Assembly: GCA_029207755.1 (NCBI GenBank)
Contig: JARCOQ010000005.1
Span: 48,015,563-48,079,562 of the forward strand
DNA length: 64,000 bases
Reading direction: 5' to 3'
Source: Chamaea fasciata
Lineage: Eukaryota; Chordata; Aves; Passeriformes; Sylviidae
A model generated the notes under the pieces. The model was given only the letters and a program-made list of their open reading frames with translations. It was not told the origin of the DNA and ran no database searches. Below are positions 47,242 through 59,949 of this stretch, one piece after another. Position numbers and translations under genes: made by a program. Numbering within the stretch: the stretch's first letter is position 1; each line of letters opens with the position of its first letter.

Positions 47242-49228
47242 CTAATCTGCACTAATATTATCTCCCCAAATAGGAAAAGACATGGCCTAAATTTTCTACC
47301 TGCTCTTCAAAGATTTCTCTTTCCCCCTTTGCATTTCCAACAAATTAATTCCCTTGGAACAAGCCTGTAATTAAGAAACTGTACAGGGAACTTTGTCATT
47401 AGGTAAATACAGATGATGGTATCTGGAGACAGAAATTCTTTCAATGAAGGTTGATTAAACAGAGCTCCTGTCCCAGTCTATCTGGCAGTGGGGAGAACAG
47501 GGTTTGAACACGGGAGAGAAGGGTCAATGCTCCCCCCACTCTGCAAATCTGGCACCATCCACACAGAAAGCATCATTCATGGAAGCCTTCAGAGGATACA
47601 AATGGTTTCTCTGTTCTCAGGCTTTTTGTTTAGGCAGAGCTGTTACTAAGACTGTTCCTGCAGCAGCAGGGGGAAAGGGCAGAGAAAACATGCTTATTCT
47701 TGATCAGAAAGAGCCACATCTATTTACCTCATGTGCATTTGCCTCCCAGAGGGGACGTGGACAGGAACTGATGTTTGCAATCCACACAGTACTTAATGGG
47801 AAGGCGGGTCCAAGAGAGGTAACAGGACACAGCTATGCTTCTTCCTGGCAGATCATCCTGGAAACAGATGTTTTGCCTTAGGAATTTGTGCTCTTCAGTG
47901 CCCACCAGGCAGCAGCAACCTGACTGCAAAGACCTGAGTCAGTGAAGGGCGCAGGGAAGAATAAAGAGAAACAACTTTGCTTTACATATTGAATGTTAAA
48001 AGAAAATATCCCACATGAGGACAAAAGTCCACAGAAGTCACAGCACATAAAGCAAAGGAATGGGAGGAGAGATGATCCAAAATACATCCCAGAAACTGTG
48101 TTAAAGCAGCAAGAAGAACAAAGGTTGAGGAAAGACGTACAAAGTATCCAGCACTAGAATCAATTAAATGTAGCCAACGAAGGAAAAAGGTCAAGAAAAG
48201 ACAGTCAAGGCAACAACAGATCCTGATGGTGAGTAAGATTTGGAGAGAGTGTTCACTCTTTAACCAGGAGACTTACATGCACAGCTCCTGTTAAATGGCA
48301 GATGTTAAAATAGGGAGGCTCCTCTGCCTCCATCTTGCACAGCCATATATGAACTGTTCCCATGAATTTCATTTGAACCATACCAGAATTTCTTTTAGCA
48401 ACTCAGCCATCAGCACTGGCAAAGGCAAGTTAAAAAGCGTGTGTTTTTCACAGTGTTCCCTTCCCCATCACCACTCACTGGAAAGTGTCATGGGCTTTGT
48501 GGGCCTCAGCAGCAGATTTTAAACAGAGAGGGGAAGGGTTAGGCACACTGGCCATGTCTGATCATTCAGCCCTTCCCACAGGCAGTGAATAACAGGAAGA
48601 CACAGCTCTGGAGAACAATCTTAGAAAACCTCCTGCTTATGCATAATAGCTTGTTCTTTTAACAACAGGGACAATACCTGCACTTCTTGTAACAAGTTTG
48701 GCCCTTGAGACATTAAGTGACAGAATTCCAGAAAGCTGGATCAGCTAGTTGGGAAGGCATGGGCACTTCAGGGAACACCAGGTCTCATCTGGGATACAAA
48801 TGGCTTCAAGTAAGCTCTCGGCCCAATGGTGAATGGGATGCTGCTGACATTCCCAGGAAGGAAAGAAATAAAAAGATAATATGAGAAGGTGAAGAAAGCC
48901 TTTGATGCTCAGCTTATTGGGAGGTATAATGTGATATGTGAGAGATTTAGCCAGCATTATCAAGTACTGGAGGAGACTGTCAAGTCCTTCAAGAGAGTGG
49001 TGCAGAGCTGTTTAGGACACTTCCAGAGATTTTCTAAGAGGAATCATCATTGCAGGCCTAAGAGACAGGAAGTACTGGGCTACTCCTTCCAGCTTGAACA
49101 CACACTGACCTTGGCAAAAACCAAAAAAGCTACAGGATGAGAAAAGAAACAGGAAGATTTGGAAGGTAACGTGTGCAGAAGAGGATGAAGCAGATAGGTT
49201 GACCCAGCCCCAGGCAAGTGAAAAGGAC
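47242..49228. other. Unique non-coding stretch
   Basis: 47940-48260 is purine-rich on the plus strand. No gene was seen; the longest frame is 47504-47881, 125 codons, without a domain. Confidence 0.4.
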
Positions 49229-49321
49229 CACACACACACACACAAAAACAAAAACAAAAAACCAAACAAACAAAAACAAACAAAAACCTAACCAAACAAA
49301 CAAAAAACCCACCACCAACCC
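49229..49321. repeat. CA / CAAAA / CAAA compound microsatellite
   Basis: (CA)8 at 49229-49244 runs into AAAAC and AAAC units, then ACCAACC. The plus strand is almost free of G and T for about 90 bases. It produces an artefactual Lys/Asn/Thr-rich open frame. Confidence 0.9.
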
Positions 49322-52300
49322 AACTCCAGGGACAAAGAAAGAAACAACAGAAAACATTCTGAATATCTCCCTGAATTCATGCACTGTATTTTCATGCACC
49401 AAACAAGGCTTCAGGAGATCAAAAGAAAGCAAGGCCTCTGTTTGACAAGCAAGGACATAATTAAGAGAAGCTGTATTCGGCACCAAAAGCTACTGAGGTG
49501 TGCAGAAGCAGGGACACCACAGAAACCTTAGGACACAGGACTTCAGATTTTATGATGAAACCCTAAAGGCAATTGCAATTTGGAATGCCAGAAGGTCCCA
49601 GAGACAAGCAAAAAAGCCCACAACCCCAAGGCTGGTCCAGTCTTCCATAAAAACTCTCAACAGGGGCAGGGCAAAGTGAATTTTTTCCCTGACAAATGTT
49701 CATTTGTGGTCAGCATTTCCATGCTCTGTACCACTTGCAGCTGGGCGGGGGATATTTTACCCACAAATATTTCCTTAGGAGTCAAAGGCTCTCATTTGAA
49801 AATGAGAGCAACAGAAGTGGCAGAAGATCCACTTCTGATGTGGGGAAGGAGCTAGATGCCCAGGTGTGATTCATGCCATGTAATTTTTGGTGTCTAAGCA
49901 CAGATAAAAGTATAACATAGAAAATGGAGCTAGAATTACTCACAGTCAAAGGAGAGACAGCTACTTTTACATTGTGATTCTCTGATCTTTTTGAGATAGG
50001 TACATAAGGATGAGATAAATCATGCCCTTCCTCTCCCATGGATATAAGGGGAGCCTGGCACAGTGGTAGGCAGTTCTCGTAAAAGAGAGAAACTTGCTCC
50101 CCACAGCTAGAGAGCTTTTAAAGGTTTCAGTTACCCACGTAAATGAACAACTGACCTGGCAATAAAAAATAGTGAGGACACCAATGACACAAACCCTGTG
50201 CTAAAGCTTATGTATCTGGCAAGATGCTGTGCTTGCTGCAAGTGCAGGACCACTGCCACCCCAGGGGGAGACAATGGGGCTGGCTTGGCCTTCACTCAAG
50301 AGATCAAGACTGCTCACAAGCCCAAGTGCCCTCCTCCCAAAGCCCAGCATGGCCCCAGAAAAAGGACAGCTATGGAGAGCAGAGGATTACCACCCACACA
50401 CCCTGTACATAAAGCCCCAGAGTCTCAGAACCACCACAACCTTCAGTGGAAGAGGCAAGAAACAAGCAGGTATCATTTCCTTTACAAGACAAACATTCGT
50501 CTATCCCATCACTTAATGCAGCGTCCGTGCCAAGTAGGAGCTAATGTGCTGCTCTGCCCAGGCCCATTTTCTCATTTCTCTGTTTTTCTGGGTCTACTAG
50601 TCTTGGCCCAGGAAGGTCATGACTGCCTCTGTAGCAGAGAATATGGCCCAACAGCACAGGCTAAAGGGCAATTACAGCGAAAATCTGCCCTTTCTCTGTT
50701 TGACTGGCAGCTAGGTGCAGGGTAGGGGAGTTGTGCCACAAACCATGCCCAGGAAGTACTTCACAGAGAAACAGAGAAGACACTCTAAAAATAATTTTAA
50801 AAAAATGGAATCCTATTCTGGAGGGACCCAAAGAGGTCTTTGTTTAATAGGCACCAGACACAAGTGAACAGTGACAACTCAGGAGCCCCTGCCCTCCTCT
50901 ACACAATGAATGAACTTTGCTGGTTTCCAGGGAGGAATATTCGTGTCTCGACATTCAGAATGTAATCCTGTTTGGGGAGAGGTACAGAGCAGCCTTCTCC
51001 CCCTGATGTTTCAGCATTGTTGTCTGAGGGAACCCAGACTTCTCCACCTCTGGCATCTCCTCAGACATTGCCGACAGGAACACAGTTAGCTCCAATTGAG
51101 GAAGGCCATTAGTTTTGTATGTGCATAAGCACATGTGCTGACCATGTGAAAAAAGCTTACAGAGCTGGAAAACAATAATTTCCGTATTTGCATAACCTTC
51201 ATCTTCTATGCAGACATTAGAGCCTGTACAGTGGCCACAAGCAAGAGAATCCAATCAGAATCTGAAGACCTCCAGAGGTTGCTTGGGGTTGAAGGAGTAT
51301 TTTACAGCTAGGCAAGGGGAGTTGTGTGCAATCTTGTCTCTCAGGAGGAGAGATACAAGCTAGGTTTCTTTGCGTGAAGGCATCCATGGGGATTGTTGTA
51401 CAATTGTCCCAAAAAATGACACGCATAGGACGATCTGGCCTTCACTAGTTCTATCAATAAACTTCAGTTCCAGTTTTGTGTCCCAGGGTCTGAGTGTGTA
51501 GGACATACCACAATGTCCCTTGTGCACAGAAGAGGTTCAGCATGAAGCAGAAGAAGCGGTGGAAGAGCAGATCTGGAAGAGGGTTGAGCCTGTTTGAGCT
51601 CACAATAGCAAATGGATTTTTCTGCAACAGATTGTGGGATCCCCAAGAGAGAGAAATGGAACTGCCATGCTCCCTGAAGAGCCTGTGCATGGAAAGATTG
51701 GACAAAGAGTTGCACAATGGACCTGAGAGTCAGGGGTCCTCACAGCTCTTCTCATGCCAGGTGTTCCAGCATTGGAGATATGCCATTGCACCATGCTGCA
51801 AAAGCACAGTGCTGAGGGCAGCATCCATCCAGAAAAGCAGAGAAACCAGATCATCATTGAGACTGGCCATTTTGGGACCATTGCAAGTCCCTTTTCAAGA
51901 GGTTGTCCACTCAGCACTAACAGGAACAGACACAGTCCAGAACACGAAAAACCTGGATGCACACGGTGAAATGAGGAGCCTGTTACAGGAGTGAAGAGCA
52001 AGGGGACAGAAGGACTCTGACAATGGCCAGGCACAGAGGCAATGCATGTGCCACAAGGGTCTGGTAACCCAGAATCTTCCACCTCTTCCCTTCTTCTTTC
52101 ACAAACCTGACAACAACACAGCTTCTTTCCTCTGCCCCAGCCTCACTTCACACCTGCCTCCATCCTGGGATCTCCTGTGCCTGACACAGCTGATTACATA
52201 GTCTGAGACTTGTCATGGGAATCCACAAATCAAGAGAAAGGCTCCTAGGCTGCGCTGTGGCCAATGAACCACCTGTCTCTTTCAAGTTCCAGTTATTGCC

Positions 52301-53029
52301 TTCACAAGTCCAGGATGTGGTGGTGATTCCTACTGCTGGAAGAGTTGTTCCTCAGCTGGCTGGTGAAGAATTCTGCATGAGCTTAGCACACTAAAGCTGC
52401 AACAAATCCCAGACCGGGGAAGGTGGTTGAAGATGCAGTTTCTCTCTTAGCTGTAGACACCCCAAAGTTGTCTTGTACTATTGTTCTGGCCTCAAAAACT
52501 TATGGCAAGAACTCCATCTATGTGGGTTCTGGTCAGACCTTGACATGCTCTGGTAAAAGTTTTACTCTGAAAGTATGGTTTTGTTTTATTTTTCTGTTTT
52601 TTGAGAGGGCAATGAAACTGCAAAATGAGAGGAAAGAGTGGAAAAACATGTTCAGCAAGAACAGTACAAGCACCGCGTGTGTCCCAGGAGCACTAGGGGA
52701 GAAGAAAGCAAAACGTGACACATCATCTGTTCCATCAAGATCCAATGCACTGTCCCTCCAGTGCCAGCACTGAACATAAAATCCACTTTTCCTCCAAAAA
52801 GCAGCCTAATTGGTGCACAGGAGTGTGAGAACATTACCATGGTGGAAGTGCTGTGGGTCTGTGTGTGTACAGGCAGAATGGTGGTCCTGTCCTGGAAATG
52901 GGGGCAAGAGGTGGTGGGCAGTGGGTAGGGATCAGTGTCCTCCAGCAGGGCACTGGAGGGGAGCAGGGGTCAGAGGGGTTGGCACAGGAGCTGCAGAGAG
53001 TGGCATCTGGAAGGCACTGCACAACTCAC
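49322..53029. other. Unique non-coding stretch with long chance frames
   Basis: The frame 50198-50725 (plus, 175 codons) opens on GTG. 51494-51994 (plus, GTG) and 51600-52082 (minus) overlap extensively, and none shows a domain. An AATAAA at 51456-51461 sits in a short segment that resembles an LTR R region (see findings). G-rich sequence occurs at 52900-52985. Confidence 0.4.
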
Positions 53030-53055
53030 TGAGCACTCAAGTTTCTGAGTGCTCA
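53030..53055. repeat. 10-bp perfect inverted repeat, 6-base loop
   Basis: TGAGCACTCA (53030-53039) and TGAGTGCTCA (53046-53055) are exact reverse complements around AGTTTC. A small hairpin is possible in single-stranded form; no flanking T run or known RNA element accompanies it. Confidence 0.7.
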
Positions 53056-53946
53056 ACAGCAAAAGCACTTGACGGGAGCTGTTATTTAAACAATCCAGTT
53101 GTTAATAAGTGGAACCTTTTAGTCCTAATTGATGAAGAACCACAAGCCTGCAAGCCTCCCAGAGCTCTTCAATTATAGATACTGCCCCAGAACTGCTGGG
53201 AATGACTGAGCTGATTCATGAGCTGCCACAGAGCTGCTCATGTCCATCACTTCATACAGTTTTGACAGTGCCTTGGTTTGTCAGTGCTGCATGGTTGGAT
53301 CTTCCTTTATATACTCTGCAGAGGCAGATTCACCTACAGCCAGTCAAAGGCTCTGAACTCTGAAGAATAAGGGCCTTTTTTGCAGCTGTTTGCACCAATT
53401 CTGTACTATGTCCACTGCAAGCTTCCACCCCACCTCCCACCCATCAGCTCATTGGCTCTGATGGAGCCTGTCTAACTAATACAGATTTTGTAGCCAAATT
53501 ATGATCAACTGTTTCCAGTTTTTTTCCTATATCTCCCATAACTTCATTAATCTTTTCCTGTGTGTGGAGTGCTGGACAAGGCCAGAGATGCTTTGTTTCC
53601 ACACCCGAGCTGAGCCAGGTCAGCATGGTCAGAGCCCAGCTACTTATTGCCTGTAGCCAGGCTAAGGAATCTTTTCTTCCTTGATTTTTCTCTCTGCTGT
53701 AAATGGTATGAATTCCCATACCATCACGGTAAACTACCTTCCTTTGTGTAGCCATGAATAAAAAGCATGCAGACAGGGACCACTGAGAGGTGTGAGTGAA
53801 CCCTTCCCACCTGGCAATATATTTGATGTGTGAGCACACAGTTAGGTATAGGAATCCATATAAGAGGCCCCACCATCTTCTGAAGGCTCTGATAAACTCT
53901 TGTTCACTGTTTGGAAAACCTCTGACTCTGCCAAATTAAACATTCA
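53056..53946. other. Unique non-coding stretch
   Basis: No gene or repeat was recognised; one 131-codon minus-strand frame (53444-53839) has no domain. Confidence 0.4.
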
Positions 53947-53992
53947 GAATGTTAAGGTTCTTTCCAACCCAAACCATTCTGTGATTCTGTGA
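53947..53992 (+). mobile_element. Very short CR1 3' end
   Basis: TTAAGGTTCTTTCCAACCC then AAACC lead into two ATTCTGTG octamers at 53976-53983 and 53984-53991. This is the diagnostic avian CR1 terminus, 5'-truncated to about 46 bases. The close octamer match indicates modest age. Confidence 0.9.
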
Positions 53993-54025
53993 AAATAGCC
54001 AAGGGATAACTAGCCTTTGGATACC

Positions 54026-54058
54026 AAAAGAAAAAAACAAAACAAAACAACAAAACAA
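54026..54058. repeat. (CAAAA)n low-complexity tract
   Basis: A-rich tract with ACAAAACAAAACAACAAAAC units, about 35 bases downstream of the CR1 tail. Confidence 0.8.
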
Positions 54059-57000
54059 GATTGCTAGCCTGGATACAGCTGCTGGACTCAAAGGCAAGAG
54101 GCTGGAAGCCACCGTGAGGGGCAATGCAGTAGCCAATTGCATTTCTAAACAGATATTTAACATAGCCAAGTTCCATCCATGGATTTATCCAATTGGGTAC
54201 ACTCCTGCCAAACAACAAGACCCTCATGTGGAACAGAAACATAATGTTAAAAAATTCTTCATAAAGCCCCAAATCCCTGCACATTCTCAGAGAGTCTACA
54301 AGGCAAACAAAATTTGAAGAATGGAAATAATCTCATGGTTTTAAATCCATGACTTGGACCCTCCTCTTTCTTCATAAGGAATTAAGTTTCCTGTCTTCTG
54401 GTAGAGCTGTGTGCCTTCACTTTCAGACCTCTCATGTGTAACCCATGAAGGTGAAAGAAGGATTAGGGGGAAGAGGGAGTTCTGAGGTGGTAAAACAGAG
54501 TCTGAGCTGCTTCTCCACAGGCAGCCTATTCATTCTGTTGCCAGTGTCTTGCAAGGACTTCAGCTGTCTGCTCCTGAAGCCATCTAGACATTAATAAGCG
54601 TTGTGGGGAAGTGAATGCTACTTGTTCATGCTTTGTTAGCATTTCTAGACTCAAAAGTAAGCCACACTCTGGGTAGGAGCCACAATGCGTCTTCCAGAGC
54701 AATCTCCATGTGTGTGAGCTGCCAGCTCAGCCCAAGTGGCCAGCCTCCCAGGGTAAAAGCAGTTAAAGGCTGGCAAGAGACATCCTACTGCTTGGGAAGG
54801 GCTGAGCTCTGCAGGTCACAGCTACAGTGTGCATAGAAGGCAGAAGGATCCTGCATGCTGGTGATCACCTCCGTTCCTGCTCCTCAGAGCTGATGAGACA
54901 AACTCACCTCTGAGATCTTCAAAGGGCACATGGGCACACACATGACCCTTTCTCTTCTAGTGTCAGACCTTTTCCTCCACAGCCACAACTGGTTTACCTC
55001 CTCCAGTCTGTTCAGATCTCTTCAGTAAAGCTTTTATCTCTCCTGCAGGCCCTTTCCTTCTGGGTCTGAGCTCTTTCCTGACTTTCAGGCTTTTCTTTCT
55101 GTGAGAAATGTTCAGGATAACTGTTCTGCCATGGACAGTGGGGGTGCTAGTGGCTTCAACAGACTTAATCAGTCACTAACAGTATTCAGGGCAGACTGTA
55201 AGTATACTTTAGCACATTTTTCATGCCAGGGCCTTCTTATTGTTTCCATATGGAGGGAGTATGCCACAACATGCTTTTATTTGCATAGTGGGAGAGCATA
55301 CTGAATGAAACCCACACACTCCCTCCCATCTTCTGAGGCTTACATCCTGGGTCTTGCTGTACTGTGCTGTCCCAGTTTTCCTCATGTCTGTAGGCCAAGG
55401 GAATGCCAGGCTGGAAAGCACAGTGATACCTCTCCTATAAACAGGCTTCCTCCAGCATAATGTCCATCAAGTTTGGCTTCTCCTTCTAAGGAGAATCTGC
55501 TTCTTCCTAACCAAGAATCAGCCTTTATAGCAAGCAATTTTGAAAAATGAAAAAAAGAAAACAAAAAAATCCACAACATGGATGCCCTATGTAACACATT
55601 TTGTTTTTAATGAGGAAGCCTTTGAGGCAGCTTTGAAGCTGTGCCGGAAGAATGTGTGCTGATGTTCTTTGCCCTTGGGCTGTCACCTTATCAAACCCCA
55701 GGGAAAGCAGGAAAAATTCCATTGGGGCTCAGAGAGGAGAAATTACAGAAAACTTTGGGTGCTGCAGCAGGCAGGAGACTAGGGTCAAAGTTACAGATCT
55801 GCCTTACATGGCTCTCCCACTGCTTAGTCCCCTGAATATTTGCCTCATACTTAGTGCTGTGGGATTGTTGTACCGCAGCACCAGAGTAAAATGGGTGAAG
55901 TCCAGCTCTCCAGATTGTGTGGGCGAGGGAGGGCTGCAAAAGCCACTAGATTGTACCTGTAAAAGCATAACTGCTGGAGGCCAGGAAGATGTCCATCCTC
56001 AAAAGCCTTTTGTTCAAAGAGCTCTGTTGATGAAGACAGACAGCACAGGCACTGTGGTGGCAGCAGAGGGCTGGTGGCACCACAGTAGGGGGTCTAGGGA
56101 AGCCTCAGCATTGTGGTGTTTGGGTAAAGGCTCCAGAAATGTCTGACCACTATATACACCTTGCTCTTCAGCCCCTACACAGATGGTTCATCCTGCCCAG
56201 AATTTTTACAGTTCACCTTGCAAGCGTATTCCCCTTCCTGCCAAGACACCATACATTTTTTCTCCTTCTTAACACAGGAGCTCTCTTTTTCTGTTGTGTA
56301 TGGGATGGGGGTTTGTCCCTTTTTTTTTCTTCACCACAACAGCAAAAACTCCTTCTTGCAAGTAGCACTGACCTGCTCAGCAGGACCTGTCCTCCCTTGC
56401 AGGGATGAGGCAACCATGGTATGAAGAGAACCTGAGATTTAAGTGGACTTCATGTTCCTGCAATCAGTTCAGCCTTAATAAGAGCCTCTGCAGCCCCACA
56501 CCACCTGCACTAGCACTGAACCCATGCTGTCACATGCCAGCATATACAATAATACAAGGAAGCAGGTCACCTAGGGACTTGGTTCTTTTGAGGATGCATT
56601 TGTTCTCACACTGTTCACCTTGCTTCGGGATCATCTGCCCTGGTGCCATGAGCCTCTGGCACTTGCTTACACTGCTGCTGATAAGAGCTGAGCGCAGTCA
56701 CACAGCACAGAAGCCATGTCCCAGACTTGTTCACATCACTGCAGCATGCAAAGCTGCAGACAGTAGAGCTGCCCTGACTTGATGCTTTGCAGCTGTGAAA
56801 TCTACCAGCAGAGGAGATCTGTGTCATGTTGCAGCTATAGCAGCCCTTTTGGCAAGCAGATAATTAGATCCTGCATTCTCTGTCTCTGGGTCCTGCAGCC
56901 AGCTGAAGATAGAGCCCACAAACTGCCCTGAGGACCTACAGAAAGGGCAAACACACTCATCTCTGAGGAGGATTTGGGTCCATGTGGGTACTGAATGGCT

Positions 57001-58114
57001 CTGAAGTTGGCAAGGTCACTTGCGGCCAGGAAAGGGGTTTTGGATGGTTTGAATTCTGTGGGGGTGGTGATTTGGCAGCAGCGATAGCAGTGTGTCAGCT
57101 GGGTGCCGAGCCAGGTCAGAGCCTGTGAGGCTCACAGCAGTGAGGTAAAAAGAGAAAGAACTGAAGTGTGCATGTGGGCAATTTCAGATGCTTGTGATAT
57201 ATAGGGAGGGAAGAGAGAATGTGTAGGTGCTGTGTGTGTAGGGGTAGGTCCAGCTCTCAACATAGCCAGTCATTCACTGTGCTCCACAAGCCACACAGCA
57301 GAGCTTTATTTTGACCTAGGAAGAGAGTGGTGAGTGATTCCCCATGCCCAGACAGCTTTTGGGAGAGGGAGAAGTAGGTCACTGTCTTCTGCCCCTGTCA
57401 CAAACATTGATTTCCTTGAGAAAAGTTAGACACAGAGATTTATAATGATCCAGTGCCTTGAAAATTTGCAATTGTGTTTTGGGTGACTGAAACTCAAGAT
57501 GCTCAGCAGGCATGTCAGTGATATGAGACTTTGGACTGTAACACAAAAAAAAAGAAATCCGTGTTCAGCATGGGATATGTGAAGCTGCCTAAAGATGAAA
57601 CCGATCTCTCTTCTTGCAAATGGAGTTTTAACATTTATATTCCCAATTCCCATCACACAGCAGGGACCATTTCATCATGTGCAGACTGTGACACAAAGGA
57701 GGTCTCATCATTGCAGTGCCACATGGAGGACAGGTCACATAAATTTCTCTTCCTGGGAAAGAGAATAGGTGGAGGAGATGGTGTAAACCTCTGGCAAGTA
57801 AGGGATCACAGTGTCTTTGTGCCACCGTGCAGAGGACACCACATGCTACAGCCTACTGCAACCCTCTAGCTCATGAAAGCCATTCTGATGGTTTGCATTT
57901 GATCCTTGCAGCGTTGATCATGATAGCAAAGTTGTCCCATTTCCAGTTTCAATTTGTGTCACGGAGATGACATGTACAACTACATGGACAGAGATGAGAT
58001 CTGCCAGGTTGAGAGGCAGTGGAGACCTGCAATACAGATCTTGCCTAAAAATGCACAGGCACTGAAAAACACTGCAGGCTAGATATCAATGCCAGGGTGT
58101 GCATATCAGCAGGA
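54059..58114. other. Unique non-coding stretch
   Basis: The frame 55652-56146 (plus, 164 codons) opens on GTG and shows no domain. No repeat family was recognised. Confidence 0.4.
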
Positions 58115-58141
58115 TTGCACACACATTGCCAGTGTGTGCAA
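58115..58141. repeat. 10-bp perfect inverted repeat, 7-base loop
   Basis: TTGCACACAC (58115-58124) pairs exactly with GTGTGTGCAA (58132-58141) around ATTGCCA. The purine-pyrimidine alternation raises the chance of symmetry by low complexity. Confidence 0.65.
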
Positions 58142-59207
58142 ACAGCAAGGCAAAAGTTGTTAGAGGATCTTCTGCTCTGGATGAGAATGCTGCTTTGGAA
58201 AGGTGCCCTGTTTCTGCCATAAAGTAGCTAGCAGACTACGTCGATGATCCCATTAGAGAATGTAGTAGGGAAATAAAACAGTATTATACAAATCTGAAGT
58301 ATTTTAAAATTTTAAAAAGTGGGCTATCTGAAATATAATTAATGCTGAAATATAATTTAAAAATAGCAGAAGGGGACTTGATCTCTTGACCTTGGAATCA
58401 CCATGAGTACTTGTAATGCCAGCGAGCACTGTGCTTCTGATGAGCAGAATCAGATGACTGCCAGGCCTGAACTGGCTTGCTTTTTAACATTAACTCTCAG
58501 CTGAGATGTTTCTGTAGCAGTGGCCACAACAGCACAGCACTAGCGAAAAATAAATGTTTTAGCACTCTAGCTGACAACTGCTTAAGGTTATTTACTGCCC
58601 AGACTGAAGCACAAGCTAACACTGCAGGAACAAATACACACCTAATTAAAAAAGCTGTGGTAAATAGGGCAGGGACACAGCAGTGGCTAGACTGCCCTGC
58701 ACTAAAGCAGAGACAACCTCAGCACAGCAGAACAGCATCCAGGCACAATGGCTCTGCATCGTGCATGCTAGAAAACCATTGGAGAGAAATGTTGTTCTCA
58801 GCAGAAAGAAATGTAAAATGAGTTAACTAAATGTCTCTGAAGGACAAAGCCCTGCTGATGATTTAAATAGCTGTTTTGAAACCAGCCTTTACCACAAACT
58901 GGTTTGTGATTGACAGAAAGAAAAGAACAAAGAAGGAAAGGAAACATGACCGATCAAGCCAAGCACATCCACGTCACAGCAAGCACTTCTTTTGATAAAA
59001 AATAATTTTCTGAAATGCCTTCCCAGGGGGTACATGGAGCTAAACTAAGCCTAACATCTTTGCCTTTACCAAGACAAATTATAGAAGCAGAGTTTGTAGT
59101 AGGCAGCCTCACCTGGTAGTTTACAGAATGAGTTGCCAGTGAAGACGTTACTGCTTGACCTGGGATGTTACACAGAGAAATAGAGCTCCCTTTGGCACCC
59201 ATCAAGA
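58142..59207. other. Unique non-coding stretch
   Basis: 58270-58370 is A+T-rich and contains CTGAAATATAATT twice, 15 bases apart. Nothing else was recognised. Confidence 0.4.
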
Positions 59208-59273
59208 GGATTTTCTTGAAAATACAAGGTTGGATTTTCTTGAAAATACATGGTTGTATTTTCTTAAAATTCC
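59208..59273. repeat. 24-bp tandem repeat, about 2.75 copies
   Basis: 59208-59231 and 59232-59255 share GGATTTTCTTGAAAATACA with one mismatch later in the unit. 59256-59273 is a diverged partial third copy. Each unit contains the imperfect palindrome ATTTTCTTGAAAAT. Confidence 0.85.
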
Positions 59274-59529
59274 TTCTTTCCCTAATTTTTTTTTTCTCAT
59301 CAACAGAACTTTATGCATTTTTCTCTGCTGCATGCCAAGATAAGACTGTTTAACAGAGCATAAATGAACAAATGAATAAGATTATTTAAAAATAACTGCT
59401 GTGAAAAAAGCAGTTAAAAATCCTGGAAAGATGTTAGCAATGGGGAAAAAACTTGCTAAATTGCAGGACTTTAAATAATGGGTAAAGTAATACTTACATG
59501 AGGTTTTTCTGCTTTGTTGCAGCTGAGTT

Positions 59530-59949
59530 GCTGCAACTGAACTCCTCATATAAGGAAAGGCCGAGAATGCTCTGGCTGTTCACTGAGTCTGGAGAAGGCT
59601 CAGTGCCGTCTTGTCCATGTGCACAAATGGCTGAAAGGGGAGTGCAAAGAAGTTGGAGCCTGCCTCTTCTCAGTGGTGAACACTGAGCAGAGGAAATGGG
59701 CACGAACTGAAACACAGGCAGTTTCCTCTGAACACCGGGAGACATTTCTTCACTGTGAGGCCAACTGAACACTGGCACAGGTTTCTCACAGAGGCTGTAG
59801 CATCTTCATCCATGAAGGTTCTGAAAAGCCATCTGGGTATGGTCCAGAACAACTGGCTCGAGTTTTTCCTTGGCACTGCTTGATCAGTGAGGCTGGACAA
59901 AATTACCTCTGAGACCCCTTCCTACCTCAGACATTCTGTGCTTTGATGA
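59530..59949 (+). mobile_element. CR1 LINE 3' portion (about 420 bp, 5'-truncated)
   Basis: From CATATAAGGAAAGGC through GGCTGTTCACTGAGTCTGGAG, TGCAAAGAAGTTGGAGCC, CAAATGGGCACGAACTGAAA-type sequence, CTTCTTCACTGTGAGG, GGCACAGGTTTCTCACAGAG, AAAAGCCATCTGG and GAGGCTGGACAAAATTACCT to ATTCTGTGCTTTGATGA, it follows the CR1 consensus to its 3' terminus. It is the longest CR1 here. Substitutions and small deletions are frequent and no reverse transcriptase frame remains. Confidence 0.95.

Noticed and set aside
50198..50725. 175-codon plus-strand frame
   Set aside because: Opens on GTG, not a normal vertebrate start; composition is unremarkable and no domain or splice boundary was recognised.
51494..52082. 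Overlapping 166-codon (+) and 160-codon (-) frames
   Set aside because: Mutually antisense with no domain in either. At least one must be chance and most likely both.
55652..56146. 164-codon plus-strand frame
   Set aside because: GTG start and no domain.
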